From contig JALKAW010000004.1 of the NCBI GenBank assembly GCA_023015825.1, forward strand, positions 124,001 through 188,000: DNA of 64,000 nucleotides. Direction: 5' to 3'. The notes beneath the pieces are model-generated. The model did not search any database. It was given only the letters and a program-made list of their open reading frames with translations, and had not been told where the DNA came from. The number at the start of each line of letters is the position of its first letter. The first letter of the stretch is position 1. The position numbers and the translations under genes were made by a program. Below, piece by piece: positions 37,455-45,631 of this stretch. This DNA is from Flavobacteriaceae bacterium S0862 (GTDB taxonomy: Bacteria; Bacteroidota; Bacteroidia; Flavobacteriales; Flavobacteriaceae).

Positions 37455-38278
37455 AGTGTAATATTCAATTTAGCGTTGTAGATGTTGTTGGTTTTTGAGA
37501 TTGTTAAATTATGATTTTTTGGATACACCAACTCTAATCTACGTTTTAGATTTTTTAAACCTATTCCTGCTTCCTGATTTTCTTCATTAACTTCAAAGTT
37601 ATTTTCTATTTCAAAATTAACGATATTATTATGGGCTTCTAAATGTATTCGAATAAAAGCATGCTCTCTTAAATTTTCTACTCCATGTTTAAATGCATTT
37701 TCTAAAAGAATAATAAAAAGAAGTGGACTGATTTCATAATCATTATCCTTAATATCCATATTAAATTGAACATCAATAGCTTTATGATAACGCATTTTAT
37801 GAAGTGCTATATAGTTTTTTAAATAAGTTAGTTCTTCAGAAAGTAGAACCGTGTCTTTTTCGCCATCATAAATACTATAACGCATCATATCAGAAAGTTT
37901 TAAAATGAGTTCTTGTGCTTTTTTAGCGTCTTTTCCTACCAATCCATAGAGGTTGTTAAGCATATTAAAAAAGAAATGTGGATTCACCTGACTTTTCAAA
38001 TGCAACAATTCTGTTTTTGCTTTTTCGTTCTTTAATCGAATAATAGATTTGATGTTCCTTATAATCCAATGGATTACACATCCTATTATCAACCCACTCA
38101 GTAAAGTGTAATATGCAATCAAGGTATATCCCAAAACCGGGTTAAAATCTAATGAAATTGCTACAGAACTTTCTTCTGCTGTAAAGACTTTATAGCTTAT
38201 ATATAATAGTGGGATTAGTATAGACACCACACCAATTATAACAAGGGCTTTTTTATTTTTTTCTATCCAATATATCAT
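37451..38278 (-). CDS. LytS/YehU-type sensor histidine kinase 3
   Basis: 275 residues, shorter than kinase 1 because the membrane part has only two helices (about 11-29 and 52-74). His motif SQVNPHFFFNMLNNLYGL, N-box LLENAFKHGVENL and GIGLKNLKRRLEL closely match kinase 1, so pairs 1 and 3 are recent paralogues with different input segments. Confidence 0.92.
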   Translation of the reverse strand: MIYWIEKNKKALVIIGVVSILIPLLYISYKVFTAEESSVAISLDFNPVLGYTLIAYYTLLSGLIIGCVIHWIIRNIKSIIRLKNEKAKTELLHLKSQVNPHFFFNMLNNLYGLVGKDAKKAQELILKLSDMMRYSIYDGEKDTVLLSEELTYLKNYIALHKMRYHKAIDVQFNMDIKDNDYEISPLLFIILLENAFKHGVENLREHAFIRIHLEAHNNIVNFEIENNFEVNEENQEAGIGLKNLKRRLELVYPKNHNLTISKTNNIYNAKLNITL

Positions 38279-38321
38279 ACTGCAAAGTTAGGAGAATCTA
38301 TCGGATAAGTAAGTAATAGTG

Positions 38322-38352
38322 ACAAACGTCATTTAATTTAATACATAAAGTC
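38322..38352 (+). promoter_or_regulatory. Candidate LytTR operator, site 4
   Basis: ACAAACGTC (38322) and ACATAAAGTC (38343) start 21 bp apart between kinase 3 and the divergent phosphatase gene. Match between halves is weaker than at sites 1-3. Confidence 0.35.
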
Positions 38353-38384
38353 CTTCAGGTGTGATAAAGGTCTTTTATACACCA

Positions 38385-38401
38385 TGACATGTTTCATGTC
38401 A
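38385..38401. promoter_or_regulatory. 17-bp inverted repeat, possible operator
   Basis: TGACATG-TTT-CATGTCA, a perfect 7-bp-arm inverted repeat 30 bases upstream of the promoter at 38431-38460. It may bind a dimeric regulator other than the LytTR protein. Confidence 0.4.
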
Positions 38402-38430
38402 CTCATACGCTAGTGTCTATCCCAATTGTT

Positions 38431-38460
38431 TTTGTGATAGTGGGTTTGTAAATACTTTTG
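38431..38460 (+). promoter_or_regulatory. Promoter of phosphatase-CPBP operon
   Basis: TTTG (38431-38434), 18 bases, then TACTTTTG (38453-38460), matching the Bacteroidota TTTG / TAnnTTTG layout. The start codon lies 40 bases downstream. Confidence 0.55.
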
Positions 38461-38500
38461 CTCCAATCAAAAAACGAACATCATCATAAAATTAATCAAA

Positions 38501-39673
38501 ATGAAAAAAAGAATCTTACGTTATTTAAAACATATTTTCGGGACTATAATCGTTCTATTAATTATTGGGGTTATAACTTTAGTTTCATTAAATGGCACAT
38601 TTGATTTTGGCGATAATCCGTTAAAACTAAATTTAGAAAACGAAGGGCCATATGTTTTTTATGAAACAGACAGTACTTTAAATATCAACTATATTAAAGG
38701 GAATAAAACAGATGGGTTTTATCTCGATCAAAAGGAATATGCTATAAATGAAGAAATAGCTGCCAGTTGTTATTTTTCCTTAGACGGTTCAACCTTCAAT
38801 TTTACCTTACATTCTAATTTTGAAATTCCTAACAGTACTTATTCGGATAATGAACCTATTCTTGCGGTTTCAGATATTGAAAGTGGCTATAAAGCCTTTA
38901 GAGACTTTCTTATTTACAGCAAAGTAATTGATACCAATCTAAATTGGACATTTGGTAAAGGGCATCTTGTATTGGTTGGTGACTTTATGGACAGAGGGTT
39001 TTCAACTACTCAAGTGCTTTGGTTTATTTATAAACTAGAGCAAGACGCTAAAAAACAGGGAGGACATGTCCATTTTATTATAGGAAATCATGAACTCTAC
39101 AATTTACAAGGAAAATTTAAATCTGCTTCTTATAAATATAATGGAGTAGCATCAATTCTTGGCAAACAGCAACATAACTTATACAATGAAAATGCATTTT
39201 TAGGAAGATGGATGACGTCTAAAAACACTTTAGAACTAATTAATGGGAATCTTTTTGCTCATGGAGGCATACATCCAGATTTTGCAAATTATGATATTAG
39301 TATAGACGAGGTCAATCACATTAATAGAGACAACTATCGCAAAGCCTTTTTTCCTAAACCTAAAGAAACTGTTGAGCAACTAATTACCTCTAGTAGAAAA
39401 GGAATCAGTTGGTATAGAGGTTATTTTAATGAGGATTTATCGCAAGAAGATGTTGAAAAAGGAATTGACAAGTTTAATGCTAAAGCAGTTGTGGTTGGCC
39501 ATACATTGCAATGGAACGTAACCAAATTATTCAACGGAAAAGTATATGCCATTGATGTTAAACACCCAAAAGATTACAGTAAACATTGGCCATTTAAAAA
39601 ATCGGAAGGCCTACTAATAACAAAAGGGGAGTACTTTCAAGTTTTAGCAAATGGAGAAAAAAAACAATTATAA
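38501..39673 (+). CDS. Metallophosphoesterase, PPP/Shewanella-like phosphatase type
   Basis: 390 residues. An N-terminal membrane anchor (about 12-32) then a calcineurin-like domain outside the membrane. Metal motifs are VSDIESG (about 125; Asp-x-Glu where most have Asp-x-His), VGDFMDRG, IIGNHELYN, FAHGGIHPDF and VVGHT. The Ser/Thr-phosphatase-like order suggests a protein or small-molecule phosphatase in the periplasm. I recall the D-x-E variant from other Bacteroidota members, so it is probably normal for the subfamily. It forms an operon with a CPBP protease 12 bases on. Confidence 0.82.
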   Translation: MKKRILRYLKHIFGTIIVLLIIGVITLVSLNGTFDFGDNPLKLNLENEGPYVFYETDSTLNINYIKGNKTDGFYLDQKEYAINEEIAASCYFSLDGSTFNFTLHSNFEIPNSTYSDNEPILAVSDIESGYKAFRDFLIYSKVIDTNLNWTFGKGHLVLVGDFMDRGFSTTQVLWFIYKLEQDAKKQGGHVHFIIGNHELYNLQGKFKSASYKYNGVASILGKQQHNLYNENAFLGRWMTSKNTLELINGNLFAHGGIHPDFANYDISIDEVNHINRDNYRKAFFPKPKETVEQLITSSRKGISWYRGYFNEDLSQEDVEKGIDKFNAKAVVVGHTLQWNVTKLFNGKVYAIDVKHPKDYSKHWPFKKSEGLLITKGEYFQVLANGEKKQL

Positions 39674-39685
39674 AAACACATAAAA

Positions 39686-40369
39686 ATGAAAACTAAATTA
39701 TTTAATTATTTAACAAAGCCTTATTCGGTAGTCGTCGTAATTCTAATGGCAACACTGTTATCTTTAGTAGATAGAAACTTGGGTTACTTTTTTGGATTAG
39801 GTATTACACTTTTTATTATTTGGCAAAAGAAATGGGATTGGTCATTTGCTGGAATTGGGCAAAAATTAAATCTTAAGACCATAATCAATAGTGTTTGGAT
39901 ATCAGTTATATTCTTTTTTGGCACTGGTTTAATTGATACTATTATTCAATATTATTTAGGAGCCCATAATTTAAGCTCATTAGATGATATACGAGGTGAC
40001 TTTGGTAGTTATTTAGGAATGATGGCTATGATGTGGGTTTTTGCAGCGTTTGGTGAAGAATTACTTTTTCATGGGTATTATTTGCGACGATTTGCTAAAC
40101 TATTTGGAAACACTAACAAAGCATGGTTACTATCTGGAGTATTAATTGCTATCTATTTTGGGATTTCACATGGATACCAAGGATTATCAGGAATAATAGG
40201 AGTGAGTATTGGTAGCTTATTTTTTGCTGTATTATATTATAAAAACAAGACTAACTTATTACTATTAGTTTTAATTCATGGCATATATGATTCTATTTGG
40301 ATTACTTTAATTTATTTGAATAAAGATTATTTGGTAAATGAATGGTTTCAACAATTGCTATTTTTATAA
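39686..40369 (+). CDS. CPBP (CAAX-type) intramembrane metalloprotease 2
   Basis: 227 residues with about seven membrane helices. CPBP motifs: EELLFH (the usual Arg of EExxxR is His), FGISH (FxxxH) and HGIYD (HxxxD in place of HxxxN). The Glu and His ligands are kept, so it may still be active. In the same operon as the phosphatase, divergent from LytTR pair 3; a second CPBP protease in module 1 makes this family a shared part of the modules. Confidence 0.8.
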   Translation: MKTKLFNYLTKPYSVVVVILMATLLSLVDRNLGYFFGLGITLFIIWQKKWDWSFAGIGQKLNLKTIINSVWISVIFFFGTGLIDTIIQYYLGAHNLSSLDDIRGDFGSYLGMMAMMWVFAAFGEELLFHGYYLRRFAKLFGNTNKAWLLSGVLIAIYFGISHGYQGLSGIIGVSIGSLFFAVLYYKNKTNLLLLVLIHGIYDSIWITLIYLNKDYLVNEWFQQLLFL

Positions 40370-40515
40370 ATACAATTGATATACATTCATCAATTAAAGG
40401 AATTTCTGGAAATGCGGTACAATCTTTTAATGCTATAGAATTGCCAGAAGTTGATGATGATAATTTTGAATAGACCTTTAAACATTATGTAAAATAGAAT
40501 CACGATGTCTTTCTT

Positions 40516-41010
40516 GGCCTCATAAAATTTTGGCTAAAACAATAGGTGAAGTGAGCGTCCATATTTTAGGGGTTTAGTATTACTTATTCTTAAGAATTTC
40601 ACTTATAAAAGGGATTTCAAAGCAATGTAAGCTAGTTACAATGTTTCCTAAAATATAGCGAATGAACCGTTAATTGTTTCCAAAATTATATGCAGCCTTG
40701 AATTTTTGTTTCTTTTGTTTCAAGACAAAAGATAATGAAAAACGAAAAAAAGATTAATTTAAGTTCTACATATAACAAGTGCATAGAAATTATCTCGCAG
40801 AGTAATTTTATGCTCTTGTGGCAAGTTTACGAGAATCGTCTAAAATTTTTTATGACGTACATTTTATCGAATACGCGATTTTTAATAAGAGCAAAAAGGT
40901 TAGCTTTTATTTTGGCGTTGGCAAGCGATGGATAATTGTGTGTAGAAAAAAATGCCTGAGCATTTTATTTATACAAAACAATCGAGCGTTTGGTAGCGGC
41001 AATTTTACAT
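40516..41010 (+). repeat. A repeat, copy 2, right side of LytTR module 3
   Basis: 495-bp copy of 35708-36240 without the ~40-base insert. The same AGTGAGCGTCCATATTTTAG, CTTTTGT/ACAAAAG hairpin (40712-40731) and TCGAATACGCGATTTTTAAT blocks are present. It runs into a B-type tail ACATAATGACAAATTATAG (41008 on). Reading frames 40735-40935 and 40818-41012 are not kept in copy 1. Confidence 0.85.
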
Positions 41011-41071
41011 AATGACAAATTATAGTTACAAATGATTTCCTTAAAAAAATAAAATACAGCTACTGGGATAT

Positions 41072-41161
41072 TTTACATAATAGAGAATTATAGCTATCAA
41101 ATGGATAAACCACAATAAATACAAAACAATACATTTGTACTATAATTTATATTATGTCAAA
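41072..41161. repeat. 90-bp inverted-repeat element, MITE-like
   Basis: Left arm TTTACATAATAGAGAATTAT then AGCTATCAAATG (41072-41103). The right arm CATTTGTACTATAATTTAT then ATTATGTCAAA (41132-41161) is nearly its reverse complement. Both arms are versions of the repeat tail seen at the module edges. It lies between the A repeat and the convergent methyltransferase pseudogene. Confidence 0.65.
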
Positions 41162-41201
41162 TAGATTATTTAGAACCTTCACTCCATTATAAAATATATA
41201 C

Positions 41202-41848
41202 CTATTCCTTCTTCTCTGCAACGAGCAACCACATTACCTTACTACTATCATTTTGCCAATTCCCAAGATCATCTAATTGCTTTGTTACCTTAAAGTTCGC
41301 ATTCATCATTTCTTCTTTAACATATTTAGGACTAACGTATGTGCATTGGTTTGTTCTCTTCTCGTGCTATTCTTAACACGGTCCTTTAACTTTTCTAAAA
41401 TAATAAGTTTTCCCCCAGGTTTTAAAGATTTATGAACGTGTTCTAGTATAACTTCATAATCTGTCATTTCATGGTATGTATCCATTATAATAACAACATC
41501 TAAAGTATCTTTTGGTAATTTGGGGTTATCATAATCACCAAGAATAACCGATACATTATTCAAATCTCTAGATTTAAGGTGCTGTTTAAGACGGTCTAGT
41601 CTATCATCTCTAACATCCACAGCATAAACTTGGCCTTCAGCACCAACTGTATTTGCTAAGTGTATACTCAAATACCCTTCATGGCATCCAATATCGGCTA
41701 CTTTGGTACCTTCCCCAATTTCCGCTAGTTCAAACAATGTTTCAAGTGGCATCCAGGTATCTCTTTCTTTCCAATCGTTCTGTGAATATTGGGAATGCCC
41801 GATTATTGGTAATAGAAATACTACTAAAAAGTTTTTAAGTGTCTTCAT
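41202..41848 (-). pseudogene. Secreted SAM-dependent methyltransferase, frameshifted
   Basis: Signal peptide MKTLKNFLVVFLLPIIGHSQ, then a class I methyltransferase fold with VADIGCHEGYLSIHLA, VYAVDVRDDRL, VIIMDTYHEMT and SLKPGGKLIILE. The original frame ends at 41306 in a short run LVLNMLKKK. In the next frame the expected C-terminus continues as SPKYVKEEMMNANFKV and ends SKVMWLLVAEKKE with TAG at 41202. A single missing base near 41333 (ACGTTAGTCCT for ACGTTAAGTCCT) restores one frame of 216 codons. Either a real recent mutation or a sequencing error. An exported methyltransferase is itself unusual. Confidence 0.75.
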
Positions 41849-41908
41849 AGCAACAAGTCATAAAAAGTGATTTATAGTTGCCTTAAAATTGTCTTAAATA
41901 ATCTCTAA

Positions 41909-44389
41909 TTAAAATTTTAGTAGATAGCTTTCTCCCTTTTTCGTTGCAAACTCAACAAAACCATCACCATTAGTGATTTTTAATTCCTTATCTGGGCCAT
42001 TTGGAATTACTTTAATCGTCTTATTTGTAGCTATTTTAAAGGTATTCCCAGCTTTTGAGTACACAAGTACTTCTGTTGGTTTTCCTTGCTTCCACTGTAT
42101 GTCTAGCTCAAACGCTCCACGTGTTATAACTCCTTTAAAATCACCAGTTTGCCAAGATTTTGGCAATGCTGGCAACAAATCAATAATGCCTTCATGCGAT
42201 TGTACAAGCATTTCAGATATGGCAGCAGTCATACCTAAAGACCCATCAACTTGTAATGGTGTGCCACACTTTGCAAATAATGACATATAGCATTGTTCCT
42301 CTAAATAGCTTTTGTAAATACTATTTGCTCTGTCACCATCATATAACCTTGCCCATAGCGCCATTTTCCATGCACGAGAAAACCCTTTACCTCCATCTCC
42401 ACGCTGCTCTAATACCGCTTTAATTGGCTCAACATATTCAGGAGTTCTTTTTGCTGATAACACATTTCCTGGATATAGACCATATAAATGTGAAAAATGT
42501 CTGTGCTTATCTTCCAGTTGTTCTAAATCGTCTGCCCACTCCTGTAAGGTTCCATCTTTTCCAACTTGTGTTGGAACTAATTTGGTTCTAGCGGTAGCAA
42601 CTTCTTGAGCATAAGACATGTCTTTTTGTAATATGGCACTTGCTTTACCGTAATAATCAAACAGGTCTTTTAAAATTTGCATATCCATAGTAGCTCCAGC
42701 CGTTATGGTTGTGAAATAATAGAAGCCTGTAACTTCATCAAAAAAGTATTCATAACCTGGTCCTTTAGGTGGGTTTTCTGGAGAATTTGATGGGTTGGTA
42801 ACTAACCATTCGCCATTTGGATGCTCAACTAAAAAGTCCATAAAGAAATCTACAGAGCCCTTTAAAATTGGATAAACTTTATTAAGAAATTCCTTGTCTT
42901 GTGTATATAAATAATGCTCCCACAAATGTGTTGTTAACCAAGCGCCTCCAACGGTAAATGTTCCCCAAGTAGGTCCATCCATTGGTGCGGCCACTCTCCA
43001 AATATCTGTATTTTGATGAAAAACCCAACCATTAGCACCATAATGTTCTCTGGCAACATCACTACCTTGATCAGTAAGTTCTTCTATCATTGTAAATAAG
43101 GGCTCCGTTAATTCAGAAAGATTTGCTGCTTCTGCTGGCCAATAATTCATTTCAGTATTAATATTTGTAGTGTATTTTGAATCCCAAGATGGATTCATAT
43201 CTTTATTCCAAATCCCTTGTAAATTAGTAGGTTGCGTGCCTACTCTACTAGAACCAATTAATAGAAAACGTCCAAATTGGTAGGTCAGTGCAGCCATTTG
43301 AGGGTCAGGACTTGTTTGAATTGCTTTCATTCGTTCATCAGTCGGTAAAAACGAATTGGCTGTTTCTGGCAATTTTAATTGTACACGATTAAACAATTGT
43401 TGGTAATCTTCAATAGCTAATTTTTTAATGGCTTCAAACTTTTTATTTTTTACTCCATTTAGGTAATCTTGAACACGTTCTTCTTCGTTGGCACTGACAT
43501 CTTTATAATTAACAAAATTTGTGGCTGCAACAAAATATATGGTTACTTCGTTGGCATTTTCCACCGAAATTTTAGCATCTTTTCTAACTAGCTTCCCTCC
43601 TTCAGCATTAACTTTTACTCTAGCTTCGTAGCGCAATTTACCTTCAATACCCAAATAATCTGCAGATTTTCCTGTAATCACCAATTCATTATCACCATCA
43701 CCATCCATTTTAAAATAATCGGTTGCATAGTTTGAATGTGCTTGATTTCTAACACCTCTCAACTCCGCTTCAAATGATAGCATTCCAGGTTCGCTTGCTG
43801 TTAACTTAACTGCTATTGTTTGGTCTACTGCTGATGAAATATACTCTCTATTATAAGTCACGCCATTTATAGTGAATTCAACACCACTTGTGCCATTTGA
43901 CAGATCTAACCATCGTTTGTAATACTGTGCATTTTGTCCTTCTTCAAAAAACAAATGCAAATTCGCTAAAGATTGATACTTCTGTTGTTCTATAGGATAA
44001 CCCATTAAATGTCTGCCAAATAACTTATGTGCTTCTAAAGGCTTACCATCAAATATTAGTTGCTGAATTTTTGGTAATTGTTCGTAACCACCTTTTACGG
44101 TAGTATTATAAGGACCTCCAGACCAATATGTTTCTTCGTTTAATTGAATTTGCTCTTCTTCCACGCCTCCAAATATCATACCTCCTATCCTCCCATTTCC
44201 TACTGGCAAACCTTCTTCCCATTTTTCAGCAGACTTTTTATACCATAGCAAAGTGCTTGTGTCAAAAGATGTATCTTCAATACTCTTTACAATGGAACTA
44301 ATAAATGGAATATTATTGTAAGCCTCCTTAGTTTGATTTTTATCACATGAAACAAATATCAATAAAGCAATAACTAATAACTTTTTCAT
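41909..44389 (-). CDS. GH95 family glycoside hydrolase (alpha-L-fucosidase type), lipoprotein
   Basis: 826 residues. Lipoprotein signal MKKLLVIALLIFVSC. The N-terminal GH95 beta-domain has LPVGNGRIGGMIFGG and NEETYWSGGPY. The catalytic (alpha/alpha)6 barrel has TNINTEMNYWPAEAANLSEL and HQNTDIWRVAAP, WGTFTVGGAWL and GFSRAWKMALWARL; a C-terminal beta-domain has LLPALP. The family removes alpha-1,2-linked fucose (or galactose) by inversion. It is surface or periplasm anchored. No SusC/SusD pair or other CAZyme lies nearby, so it is an orphan enzyme here. Confidence 0.9.
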   Translation of the reverse strand: MKKLLVIALLIFVSCDKNQTKEAYNNIPFISSIVKSIEDTSFDTSTLLWYKKSAEKWEEGLPVGNGRIGGMIFGGVEEEQIQLNEETYWSGGPYNTTVKGGYEQLPKIQQLIFDGKPLEAHKLFGRHLMGYPIEQQKYQSLANLHLFFEEGQNAQYYKRWLDLSNGTSGVEFTINGVTYNREYISSAVDQTIAVKLTASEPGMLSFEAELRGVRNQAHSNYATDYFKMDGDGDNELVITGKSADYLGIEGKLRYEARVKVNAEGGKLVRKDAKISVENANEVTIYFVAATNFVNYKDVSANEEERVQDYLNGVKNKKFEAIKKLAIEDYQQLFNRVQLKLPETANSFLPTDERMKAIQTSPDPQMAALTYQFGRFLLIGSSRVGTQPTNLQGIWNKDMNPSWDSKYTTNINTEMNYWPAEAANLSELTEPLFTMIEELTDQGSDVAREHYGANGWVFHQNTDIWRVAAPMDGPTWGTFTVGGAWLTTHLWEHYLYTQDKEFLNKVYPILKGSVDFFMDFLVEHPNGEWLVTNPSNSPENPPKGPGYEYFFDEVTGFYYFTTITAGATMDMQILKDLFDYYGKASAILQKDMSYAQEVATARTKLVPTQVGKDGTLQEWADDLEQLEDKHRHFSHLYGLYPGNVLSAKRTPEYVEPIKAVLEQRGDGGKGFSRAWKMALWARLYDGDRANSIYKSYLEEQCYMSLFAKCGTPLQVDGSLGMTAAISEMLVQSHEGIIDLLPALPKSWQTGDFKGVITRGAFELDIQWKQGKPTEVLVYSKAGNTFKIATNKTIKVIPNGPDKELKITNGDGFVEFATKKGESYLLKF

Positions 44390-44889
44390 AATGCAATTAT
44401 TTGGTTGTCAAGTATTTTAATGCACTTATTAAGCGCAATTGTATATGTTATAAAACACATAAAGCGTTTTTAAGGTCGCTTATTAAATCGTTAGAAAGCT
44501 CTAATAAAATGGGGATTCTAACATCTCCTAATGAAATCCTCATGTTTTAAGCTGTCCTACACTCGTCTTTATATCTGTTTTAAAGCTATTTAACATTAGA
44601 GTTGTAAAAAGATTTATTTTTAAAAAGAAGCTTTGACTAAAAATAAATAATAATACAATTAGATTAACAGTTTTTTCTAAGGTTTTTTCATATTTATGCT
44701 ATATATCGCTAAATGTAGCTGTTTAAATATATAGATAGCAACAATACATTTAAAAACTAATTACTAAAATCAAATCAATCACTTCATCCGATAAATTTAA
44801 AGCCAAAATCTTTTTATCGACCTTACAATGTTGCTAAACAAATAAAGTTTGATTAGACACTTAAACCTATTTAAAAAAAGTATTTGATT
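44390..44889. other. Intergenic, no feature recognised
   Basis: About 500 AT-rich bases between the GH95 gene and a small plus-strand frame. I see no gene, no copy of the A, B or C repeats, and no clear terminator. Confidence 0.5.
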
Positions 44890-45161
44890 ATGGACGCAAA
44901 CTTATCATTATTCAACCAAATTAATAGTTTATCGCATTGGTTTTTAGAAAGAGCAACTACAAAAGCTCATTAGCTCTAGATGCAGAGAAAGACACTTTTT
45001 TTATTAAAATTAAGAAAGGTAAACACTACTTATACACGTGCCACATTGCTCACTTTAGTAAGAAAAACAAGCGTTTTTTACATTTAGAGCTAGCCGCTGT
45101 AGTAAACAGTTTACTTCACATTAAAGAAACAGCAATGCGCAAACGGTTTGAAAGTGCTTAA
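44890..45161 (+). pseudogene. Small gene, possibly frameshifted
   Basis: An ATG at 44890 opens MDANLSLFNQINSLSHWFLE and stops after 27 codons. An overlapping frame (TTG at 44937) runs 74 codons with a protein-like composition, including KKGKHYLYTCHIAHFSKK and LELAAVVNSLLHIKET, to a TAA at 45159. The two could be one gene of about 90 codons split by a frameshift near 44970, or only the second may be real. No family recognised; two cold-shock-domain genes follow on the other strand. Confidence 0.35.
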
Positions 45162-45169
45162 TTAAGTAT

Positions 45170-45631
45170 TTATTTAATAAGTGTTACTTTAACTGCATTC
45201 ATCCCTTTCATACCTTTTTCAAGCTCGAAAGAGACTTTATCGTTTTCAGCTATTTCATCAACTAAACCACTTACATGGCAGAAGTATTTTTCTTGGTTTT
45301 CAGAGTCGATAATAAATCCAAAGCCTTTTGAAGTATCGAAAAAAGATACCTTTCCATTTCTAACTGGGTCTATTTCTTCTCTATCGCTTTCTAAGGTTTT
45401 TGGAATACTTATTTCAATATTCTTAGCTTTTACCTTAATTTTTTTGGAAGGATCTGGTGGTGTATCGGTTAAATTACCGTTGTGATCCACATAAGCAAAC
45501 TCTATACCTTTTTTACCGCTCTCTTCTTTTTCAAGCTTACGAGCTTCCATTTTCTTTCTTTTTTCTTCACGTTTTTTTAAACGCTTTTTCTCTTTTTCAC
45601 TTTTGTTAAATGTTTGCTGCGATTTTGCCAT
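45170..45631 (-). CDS. Cold-shock-domain protein with lysine-rich N-terminus
   Basis: 153 residues. A highly charged N-terminal tail (1-45, Lys/Glu/Arg-rich), a linker, then a cold-shock domain (about 90-153) with GKVSFFDTSKGFGFIIDSEN, YFCHVSGL and KGMNAVKVTLI. RNP1-like KGFGFI and RNP2-like FCHVS are present, so it should bind single-stranded RNA or DNA. Related by its C-terminus to the 63-residue protein at 45819. Confidence 0.85.
   Translation of the reverse strand: MAKSQQTFNKSEKEKKRLKKREEKRKKMEARKLEKEESGKKGIEFAYVDHNGNLTDTPPDPSKKIKVKAKNIEISIPKTLESDREEIDPVRNGKVSFFDTSKGFGFIIDSENQEKYFCHVSGLVDEIAENDKVSFELEKGMKGMNAVKVTLIK

Noticed and set aside
38501-39673. Loss of a catalytic metal ligand in the phosphatase (D-x-E for D-x-H)
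   Set aside because: I recall the same variant in related Bacteroidota phosphatases, so it is more likely a subfamily trait than an inactivating change; kept only as a note in the annotation.
40735-41012. Two short plus-strand frames inside A repeat copy 2
   Set aside because: The matching frames are disrupted in copy 1 (35708-36240). They look like incidental frames in a conserved non-coding repeat.
41909-44389. Polysaccharide utilisation locus
   Set aside because: No SusC/SusD-like pair, sulfatase or second glycoside hydrolase next to the GH95 gene.
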